Translations under genes and position numbers: made by a program
Shown: piece by piece, positions 57,195-64,000 of the stretch
Layout: every line of letters starts with the position of its first letter
How positions within the stretch are numbered: the stretch's first letter is position 1
Origin: Acidihalobacter aeolianus
GTDB lineage: Bacteria; Pseudomonadota; Gammaproteobacteria; DSM-5130; Acidihalobacteraceae
Length of the DNA: 64,000 nt
Assembly: GCF_001753165.1 (NCBI RefSeq)
Contig: NZ_CP017448.1
Location: 700,462-764,461, forward strand
Reading direction: 5' to 3'
The notes under the pieces: generated by a model
Database searches by the model: none
The model's input: the letters and a program-made list of their open reading frames with translations, nothing else
What the model was told of the DNA's origin: nothing

Positions 57195-57239
57195 GCTCTA
57201 GGGCCTGTTCACCCCATGGGATGCACAGGCCCTAGAGCC
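57194..57239. repeat. 46-bp palindrome sharing the ends of the MITE-like element; possible bidirectional terminator
   Basis: GGCTCTAGGGCCTGT and ACAGGCCCTAGAGCC, 15 bp each, flank a 16-base loop. It lies between convergent genes and contains the stop codon of the SLC13 gene (TAG on the minus strand at 57234-57232). The inner core TAGGGCCTGT ... ACAGGCCCTA equals the outer 10 bases of the element at 17608-17750, so it may be a deleted copy now used as terminator. Confidence 0.55.
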
Positions 57240-58659
57240 AGCCGAGTGCGTGCCACCACAGATAATCCAGCGGCAACAGCACGAGCAGGCTGAGCAGCGC
57301 CAGGGCGAGGAGCAGGCGGAGCGCTGCCGAGAGCGGTTCGCCGGCGAGCTGCATGGCCACCACCAGCGGAGCCGACTGGTAGGGAAACAGTGCGGTGGAG
57401 AAACCCAGCACCTCGGTCATGAGCACGGATTTCACCGGCAACCCGGAAGCGGCCGCCATCTTGCCGGCGAGTGGCGTGAGCACGGCGGGCACTCCGGGCA
57501 GGGTGGTGAAGACGCCGGTCACCATCGAAACCAGCGTCAATGAGGCGAAGTCGCGGGCCGGATGACCTGGGGCGAGGGGCAGGATGCGGGCGAGCCAGCC
57601 GGCGAGGCGTGCGCCGAGGCCGGCGTGCGTCACCACTGCGCCGAAGCCGATCACCCCGGCGACGAAGAACAGGGAGTTGAAGTTGGTGCCCTGGCGGAAC
57701 AGCCGGGAGTCGATCACGCCGACGCCCGGCAGCATGAGAATCAACGCCGCCGCCAGCGCCACCCAGGCCGGCGAGATGTGATTGATCGAATCGGTCATCC
57801 ACAGCAGCAGGGCGACGGCCAGGACCGCCGCCAGCAGGCGTTCGTGGCCGCTCCAGGCGGAGGTGCGAGTGGGGGTGCCGTTCGTGTCGGCGGGTCGAAG
57901 GCGGTCGGGGAAAAGCCAGGCGATCAGGCCGACCATCAGCACCGCCTTGAGCGCGCCGAGCACCGGGAAGTGGAGCAGCAGGTATTCGCCGTAGCTGGGC
58001 GAGAGGTGCAGCACCGTTTCCGCGCTGCCGACCAGGATCATGTTGGGCACGTTGGCGGTGAGGATGGCGAAGGCGGGTATCTGGCAGCCGAAGGCCGCCG
58101 CCAGGGCCACGCCGGTACGGCCGCGCGAACCCGATTCCAGCCCGGCGTGGTCGGCCACGGACAGGGCGATGGGAACCAGCAGCGCAACGCGACCGAGCGA
58201 GGACGGCATCAGGAAGCTCAGCACGATGCCGACCGCGACCAGTCCGGCGAGCAGGACGATGTAGTGCTGCGTGAAGCGATCCGCCATGTGATGCGCGATG
58301 CGCCCGCCGAGCCCGGTCCTGTCGACCGCGAGCCCGAGCACCAGGCCCGAAAACACCAGCCACAAGGCCGGCGAGGTGAAGCCCGAAAACACCACGCCGG
58401 CGGGGGCCAGCCCGAACAGCATGGCGAGCAGCATGAACCACAGTGCGGTGAGATGCTCGGGGATGGCACCGGTGGCCCAGAAGGCGATCGCGAGCACCAG
58501 CAGGGCGGCGCTGCGCGACGTTTCGGCATCCCAGCCGAACGGGGCATGCACGAGCGGCACGAAGGCAAGCACGACTCCCAGCGCGACGGTAATCCAGCGC
58601 AGGCGGCGCGGCCAGGGAGCGGCGCGGAATCCTGCGGCGGGTTGAACGGGGGGCGGCAT
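57232..58659 (-). CDS. SLC13/DASS-family anion symporter
   Basis: A 475-residue inner-membrane carrier with about 12 hydrophobic segments. Typical DASS features are LAIAFWATGAIPEHLTALWFMLLAMLFGLAP near the start and the two anion/sodium-binding loops in LSFLMPSSLGRVALLVPIAL and TALFPYQSAPLVVAMQL (each shown in part). The family moves dicarboxylates or sulfate, usually with sodium. ATG 58659 is used; an upstream TTG at 58716 is possible. The stop codon lies in the palindromic repeat. Confidence 0.88.
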   Translation of the reverse strand: MPPPVQPAAGFRAAPWPRRLRWITVALGVVLAFVPLVHAPFGWDAETSRSAALLVLAIAFWATGAIPEHLTALWFMLLAMLFGLAPAGVVFSGFTSPALWLVFSGLVLGLAVDRTGLGGRIAHHMADRFTQHYIVLLAGLVAVGIVLSFLMPSSLGRVALLVPIALSVADHAGLESGSRGRTGVALAAAFGCQIPAFAILTANVPNMILVGSAETVLHLSPSYGEYLLLHFPVLGALKAVLMVGLIAWLFPDRLRPADTNGTPTRTSAWSGHERLLAAVLAVALLLWMTDSINHISPAWVALAAALILMLPGVGVIDSRLFRQGTNFNSLFFVAGVIGFGAVVTHAGLGARLAGWLARILPLAPGHPARDFASLTLVSMVTGVFTTLPGVPAVLTPLAGKMAAASGLPVKSVLMTEVLGFSTALFPYQSAPLVVAMQLAGEPLSAALRLLLALALLSLLVLLPLDYLWWHALGWL

Positions 58660-58779
58660 GTGGATCGGCGGCGGTAAGCGAGCGGCAATTTTCGGTCCCG
58701 TGCATGTTGTTGGCAATCACGATTTCTAATGGTATGCGCATGCGGTATGCTGGCCGACGCCTCCAGGGCGTTATGACGA

Positions 58780-60597
58780 GTGGACATGGACACACTGAAT
58801 CTGGCAGCGGTGGTCAAGGCGCTGTCGCGCGAATCCCGGTTCGAGGAGTATTTCCGCAAGGCGGCCGGCGCGGCTGCGGGTTGCTGTGGTGCTGACGGTG
58901 CCGCCCTGATCGTCCGCGACGGCGACGTCATGCAGTACCGGTTTTTCCTCGGCGTCCCCTTTGCCTTCCATCAACGTTTCATGGGTTATCGTTATTCTGC
59001 CGAGCAGGGGGTGTCCGGCGAGGTCATGCGCAGTGGGCAGGCGCACTTCATTCAGGATTACAAAAACTCCCCTATGGCCATGGACGCGTTTATTGAGGCG
59101 GGTCTCAGTGCCAATCTCGTGGTACCGGTGCACCTGCCGGATGGTGAAACGGGTGCTGTATTGGCTGTGGCTTGGTTCGGTAGTCCGGTAGAAATTCCTG
59201 ACGAACAGGCGCTGGATACGGTCGAGGCACTGGCGGATCTGATCGGTGCAGCACTGCAACGCGAGGAAATGGAGTCAAGATTGCGTGAGCAGGCGCAAAG
59301 TGACTCCTTGACCGGGCTGCCCAACCGACACGCGCTACCTGAAGTGCTTGAGCGAGCCATGAACAGGGCGCGTCGCCTCGAACGCATGCTGAGCGTGATC
59401 GTGATCGATTTGGATGGGTTCAAGGGCGTCAATGACCGTTTAGGCCACCGTTTCGGTGACTTGCTGCTCAAGAGCTGCGCGGCGCGTCTGCGCGAGATCG
59501 TCCGGCGTGGCGATACCGTGGTGCGCATGGGGGGCGATGAATTCCTGGTGTTGTCCGAGGGAATTCGCCGGGTAACCGAGGTGGAAACATTATGCCGCCG
59601 CATCGACACAGCGCTGCGTTTGCGCATGAATGTCGAGGGGCGTTATGTGGGTGTCCGCCCGAGCATAGGCGTATCCATGTTGATGGGGGAAGAGATGGAT
59701 GGCGATACCCTCATCCATCAGGCCGATATGGCGATGTACAACGCCAAGAGTGAAGGTGGCGGTTACCGCTTTTACGGTTACGAGATAGATCGGCAGCAGC
59801 AGACCCGCCGCGAAATTCGTGAGGCTTTGGAGGTCGCGCTGGCGGCTAACCGTTTGGCGCTCTATCTGCAGCCTATCGTCGATCTTACCGATGGCTCCAT
59901 CGTCGGGGCGGAGGCCTTGTTGCGCTGGCCCCAGCCGGATGGCGAAGTGCTGGCGCCCATGGCGTTTCTCTGGGCGGTGCAGGATGATCCGCTGATGGAA
60001 CAGATTGGTCGTTGGATACTGAATACGGGTATCGCGGTGTTGCGCGCGTGGCAGGATGAGTCTGTTCTGGATGGATTGACCCTGGCGCTGAATGTTTCCG
60101 ATTGGGAACTGCGCAAGCGGGGGTTCTGTGAGTCGCTGGACCAGATGACGGTAGGAGAGCGGCCGATCAATTACAGTCGCCTCCACTTTGAAATTGTCGA
60201 GACGGCGGCGCTCGATCAGCGCAAGGAAATCTTCGAAGTACTGTCGGAATGTACCGCACGGGGCATTTCCGTTTACCTGGACGACTTCGGTACCGGCCAC
60301 GCCAGCCTGTCACATTTGAGCGAGATGCCAGTCAATGGCGTCAAGATTGATCGGCGTTTTGTGGCTCAGGTCGATGTCAGCAGCGAGAGTCGCAGCCTGG
60401 TACGGGCCATCCTTGGCATGGCCGAGCCTTTCGGCCATGCCGTGGTCGCCGAGGGGATCGAGCGCCCTGCCCAGATCACCGAGTTGCGCGAGCTGGGCTG
60501 TCGTTTGGGTCAAGGATACCTGTTCGGGCGGCCGATGCCGGTGGCGGAATTCCGCCGTTGGGTGCTTGAGCGGACAAGGGCCACTCCCCCCGCCTGA
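58780..60597 (+). CDS. GAF-GGDEF-EAL cyclic-di-GMP turnover protein
   Basis: A soluble 605-residue protein: GAF domain (about 15-165), GGDEF domain (about 175-335) with intact loop VRMGGDEFLVLS near residue 250 and the RRGD inhibitory site, and EAL domain (about 345-595) with GAEALLRW and DDFGTGHAS. Both active sites look complete, so it may be bifunctional or controlled by its GAF domain. GTG 58780 or ATG 58786 can start it. It is convergent with the S-formylglutathione hydrolase gene, with a 6-bp gap. Confidence 0.93.
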   Translation: MDMDTLNLAAVVKALSRESRFEEYFRKAAGAAAGCCGADGAALIVRDGDVMQYRFFLGVPFAFHQRFMGYRYSAEQGVSGEVMRSGQAHFIQDYKNSPMAMDAFIEAGLSANLVVPVHLPDGETGAVLAVAWFGSPVEIPDEQALDTVEALADLIGAALQREEMESRLREQAQSDSLTGLPNRHALPEVLERAMNRARRLERMLSVIVIDLDGFKGVNDRLGHRFGDLLLKSCAARLREIVRRGDTVVRMGGDEFLVLSEGIRRVTEVETLCRRIDTALRLRMNVEGRYVGVRPSIGVSMLMGEEMDGDTLIHQADMAMYNAKSEGGGYRFYGYEIDRQQQTRREIREALEVALAANRLALYLQPIVDLTDGSIVGAEALLRWPQPDGEVLAPMAFLWAVQDDPLMEQIGRWILNTGIAVLRAWQDESVLDGLTLALNVSDWELRKRGFCESLDQMTVGERPINYSRLHFEIVETAALDQRKEIFEVLSECTARGISVYLDDFGTGHASLSHLSEMPVNGVKIDRRFVAQVDVSSESRSLVRAILGMAEPFGHAVVAEGIERPAQITELRELGCRLGQGYLFGRPMPVAEFRRWVLERTRATPPA

Positions 60598-60603
60598 GCC
60601 GCG

Positions 60604-61446
60604 CTACTTCAGCGCGACCGCATGGTAGGCGAGGTGCTCGCCGATGAAGCTCGCGATGAAGTGGTAGCTGTGGTCGTAGCCTGCCTGCATGCGCAGGGTG
60701 AGCGGGAAATCGCGCGCGCGGCAGACGGCTTCGAGATCCTGCGGATAGAGCTGGTCGGGCAGGAATTCGTCGTCCGTGCCGTGGTCGATCAGCAGCGGGA
60801 TGGGCGCGGCGCCGGCGGCGACCAGTTCGGTCGCGTCGTAGGCCTTCCAGGCCTCGCGGTCGCCGCTGAGGTAGGCGCCGAAGCAGCCCTCGCCCCAGCC
60901 GCACACCGTCGGGTGGCAGATCGGTGCGAACGCCGATACCGAGCGGTAGGCGCCGGGATTCTTCAGCGCGCAGATCAGCGCGCCGTGGCCGCCCATCGAA
61001 TGCCCCGTGATGGACTTCAACCCTGGCACCAGCGGGAAGTGCGCCTCGACCAGCGCCGGCAGCTCGCGGGTGACGTAGTCGTACATTTGGTAGTGCTCGG
61101 ACCACGGCGCCTGGGTGGCGTTGACGTAGAAACCCGCGCCCTGACCGAGGTCGTAGCGCTCGGGCACGTCGGGCACGCCCTCGCCGCGGGGGCTGGTGTC
61201 GGGGATGACCAGCGCGAGACCGAGTTCCGCGGCGTAGCGCTGGGCGCCGGCCTTGGTGCGGAAGTTGTCGTCCGTGCAGGTCAGGCCGGACAGCCAGTAG
61301 ACTGCCGGCACCGGTCCCTGCTCGGCCTGCGGCGGCAGGTAGATCGAGAAGGTCATGGGGCAACGGCAGGTCGCCGAGTCGTGCCGGTAGCGCTCCAGCC
61401 AGCCGCCGCTTTCCCTGATGCGTTCGATGCGTTCGAGTGAGCTCAT
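60604..61446 (-). CDS. fghA: S-formylglutathione hydrolase
   Basis: A 280-residue esterase-fold enzyme with nucleophile Ser150 in [10 protein letters not shown], Asp in DHGTDDEFL and His in YDHSYHF near the end. It hydrolyses S-formylglutathione to formate and glutathione, the second step of glutathione-dependent formaldehyde removal. It follows the dehydrogenase gene by 8 bp on the same strand, forming a two-gene operon. The start is ATG 61446. Confidence 0.95.
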   Translation of the reverse strand: MSSLERIERIRESGGWLERYRHDSATCRCPMTFSIYLPPQAEQGPVPAVYWLSGLTCTDDNFRTKAGAQRYAAELGLALVIPDTSPRGEGVPDVPERYDLGQGAGFYVNATQAPWSEHYQMYDYVTRELPALVEAHFPLVPGLKSITGHSMGGHGALICALKNPGAYRSVSAFAPICHPTVCGWGEGCFGAYLSGDREAWKAYDATELVAAGAAPIPLLIDHGTDDEFLPDQLYPQDLEAVCRARDFPLTLRMQAGYDHSYHFIASFIGEHLAYHAVALK

Positions 61447-61454
61447 GGCCGGCC

Positions 61455-62564
<1,110 letters not shown>

Positions 62565-62761
62565 GTCGGTCGGTTCCTTGTCGATGGGCGACTGACGTCT
62601 TCGTGCCAGCCGCGAATGGTCGGCCGGGCCGCGCCGCGGGGCGTTGCAGGTGGCGGGGCGCCCGGTTTGGATGGCCGTATTCTAGGTGCCTAGGTATGAA
62701 TCCGCTATCGCCAGATATTCCTCATCAAGCTAGTGGCTATAAGATAATCCGTTGATATGTA

Positions 62762-62778
62762 AATGAAATTATTTCATT
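62762..62778. promoter_or_regulatory. 17-bp perfect dyad upstream of the formaldehyde operon
   Basis: AATGAAAT-t-ATTTCATT lies 198 bp upstream of the frmA start and 65 bp beyond the end of the ATP-grasp gene, both on the minus strand. In this AT-rich gap it could be an operator for frmA-fghA or part of a terminator for the ATP-grasp gene. Confidence 0.4.
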
Positions 62779-62842
62779 CAACGAATGGATGTTATCGAGA
62801 AATGCAATATACCTTTGCTGCCGCCTCCAAGGTGCAAGCCTT

Positions 62843-63676
62843 TTAGACGGCGATGGGCCACACCGGTGTGGGTCGGATGGGATCATGCGGTTCGTGGTTG
62901 TCGCTCTGTGCGAGCAGGTAGTCGAGCATGATTCCGGCCAGGCGTTCGTGTTGTCCCGCCAGCCCGCGATGGCCGAACAGGCGGTTGAATTCGAACACGT
63001 AAGGGTGTCCGCCAACCATGGCGATGTCGAAGCCGGCATGGTCGATGCCGAGCGTGTGAGAGAGGTTGAGAGCCAGTGCGAGGGCCGCTTCGGGTACCGG
63101 TGCGCTGCCGACCGAGCCGCCGCATGCGAGGTTGTTGTGGAAGCCATCGGGCGACTGCAGTCGCCAGAACGCGGTCACGACCTGGCCGGCCACGACCACC
63201 ACGCGCAGATCGCGGTCGATCGGCAGGTGTTCCTGCACGTAGAGTGTCGGGGTCAGGTCGAGGTAGTCCTCCCAGTCCTGGCGGGTGGAGACGAGAAACA
63301 CGCCCTGGCCCATGCTGCTGCGCGGAATCTTGGCGACGAAGGGGCGCGGCAGGGCCTCCCACAGGCATTCGGCTTCCTCGCGGGTGTTGGCTGCGATGCG
63401 GGTGTCGGGAACATGTTGCGGCGCCACCCCGAGAAAGGCGCGCGTCATCTCGATTTTGTCGTGGCCGAGCAGGTAACTCGCCAGGCTGGGGAAGATGCGC
63501 TTGCGCAGGCCAAAGACGAGCGTGCCGAGCTGCCAGTATTCCGGGAACAGCAGCCAGTCGGCGGCCTCTACCGTTTCACGTTCGCGCAGGAAATGCTCGG
63601 GCTTGACGTAACGTGCGTCGGGGAGCCGAAGGGTGCGGAAGGCATCGAAGGTGACGAGCCGCATGGAACGCTGCAT
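62843..63676 (-). CDS. ATP-grasp protein of the RimK type
   Basis: A 277-residue protein with ATP-grasp features: PFVAKIPRSSMGQGVFLV (ATP-binding Lys and loop), YVQEHLPIDRDLRVVVVAGQVV and the metal-binding GFDIAMVGGHPYVFEFNRLFG near the end (shown in part). RimK-like enzymes ligate an amino acid to a carboxylate, using ATP. Acceptor and donor are unknown. ATG 63676 is the longest start; a second Met five codons later (MRLVTFDAFR) is also good. Confidence 0.85.
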   Translation of the reverse strand: MQRSMRLVTFDAFRTLRLPDARYVKPEHFLRERETVEAADWLLFPEYWQLGTLVFGLRKRIFPSLASYLLGHDKIEMTRAFLGVAPQHVPDTRIAANTREEAECLWEALPRPFVAKIPRSSMGQGVFLVSTRQDWEDYLDLTPTLYVQEHLPIDRDLRVVVVAGQVVTAFWRLQSPDGFHNNLACGGSVGSAPVPEAALALALNLSHTLGIDHAGFDIAMVGGHPYVFEFNRLFGHRGLAGQHERLAGIMLDYLLAQSDNHEPHDPIRPTPVWPIAV

Positions 63677-63826
63677 GGGTGAAGGTGCGCGATTATACTT
63701 GGCGCTCGGGTGGGATTGGAATGGTGGCCAGAGACCAATCTCGCGGACTTAAGTCTACAGGCCTGAGCGCGCATGCCGCTTGCGATGTCGCTTGCTGGAA
63801 GCTCGGAAGGTGTGCTGAGGAACCGA

Positions 63827-64000
63827 ATGACCCGGAACTCGATTCACGACTTGGCGCGTGAACTGAACGAGAGCGACGAGTTCGTCAGAACCAAGATCCG
63901 CTTCATCACCATCGCCACTGTCATTGGCGTGGTTGTGGCGTTGCTCATGAGTTATCTCGAACTGCAGCACGGTGCCTGGTTCCGCGCCCTGCCGGCCGCC
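63827..64000 (+). CDS. Start of a membrane protein, cut by the window edge
   Basis: ATG 63827 with GAGG six bases upstream opens a frame that stays open to the end of the window (58 codons). It reads MTRNSIHDLARELNESDEF, then a charged segment and one strong membrane helix (FITIATVIGVVVALLMSYLE, about 29-48). No family is recognisable from this part. It is divergent from the ATP-grasp gene, with 150 bp between. Confidence 0.65.
   Translation, partial: MTRNSIHDLARELNESDEFVRTKIRFITIATVIGVVVALLMSYLELQHGAWFRALPAA

Overview
The window looks like a chromosomal segment of a free-living, GC-rich gammaproteobacterium. The gammaproteobacterial signs are the PrkA-YeaH-SpoVR triad in the order known from enterics and pseudomonads, a YbiI-type zinc-finger protein, CbpA/CbpM, TrxC and a glutathione-dependent formaldehyde pathway. 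A complete ectoine degradation pathway suggests an organism that meets changing salinity. I cannot name the genus. I saw no rRNA, tRNA, CRISPR array, intact insertion sequence or prophage.

Layout. 0-5 kb: end of a probable M48 peptidase, an AT-richer stretch with a HAD-UbiA fusion, and a membrane GGDEF-EAL protein. 5-18 kb: a mixed region with intact genes (TPR protein, threonine synthase, dienelactone hydrolase, two diguanylate cyclases, an MFS exporter, a YbiI-like protein) and several broken ones: an EAL-CZB gene with two in-frame stops, a REC-HPt gene with most of REC deleted, a LysR/azoR divergent pair fused by a deletion, and an aldo/keto reductase with two frameshifts. A 143-bp MITE-like inverted repeat follows. 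18-24 kb: a sensor diguanylate cyclase, a TonB-dependent receptor behind a 22-bp-period direct repeat, a small exported protein and a bacteriohemerythrin. 24-33 kb: prkA-yeaH-spoVR, a LysE-type exporter, cbpA-cbpM, an HtpX-like protease and trxC.

33-42 kb holds the most coherent system: ectoine and probably hydroxyectoine catabolism, in the order doeX-doeB (minus strand) and doeC-doeD-eutB-eutC-doeA (plus strand), around a 246-bp divergent promoter region containing a strong inverted repeat. DoeA opens the ectoine ring, DoeB deacetylates, DoeD transaminates and DoeC oxidises to aspartate. EutB and EutC are assigned to hydroxyectoine use. Neither EutA nor an uptake system is in the window. A HAD-fold protein that lacks the nucleophilic aspartate ends tail-to-tail with doeA.

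42-64 kb: a DegQ-type protease, a DUF938 methyltransferase, a YncE-like propeller, a PilZ protein, a DUF1275 gene with an internal deletion, a GFA protein, an AEC carrier, an epimerase next to a LysR regulator, a peroxiredoxin, a soluble chemoreceptor with a C-terminal sensor domain, ferredoxin-NADP reductase, a thioesterase, ArfB, an exported 2H phosphoesterase, an EamA carrier with a divergent LysR regulator, an SLC13 carrier, a GAF-GGDEF-EAL protein, the formaldehyde pathway pair (S-formylglutathione hydrolase and S-hydroxymethylglutathione dehydrogenase), an ATP-grasp protein and the start of a membrane protein cut by the window edge.

Two themes recur. Cyclic-di-GMP signalling is dense: five apparently intact GGDEF or GGDEF-EAL proteins, one broken EAL-CZB gene and one PilZ receptor. 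Gene decay is also common, mostly by small internal deletions rather than by visible insertion sequences; these should be checked against reads before being taken as biology.
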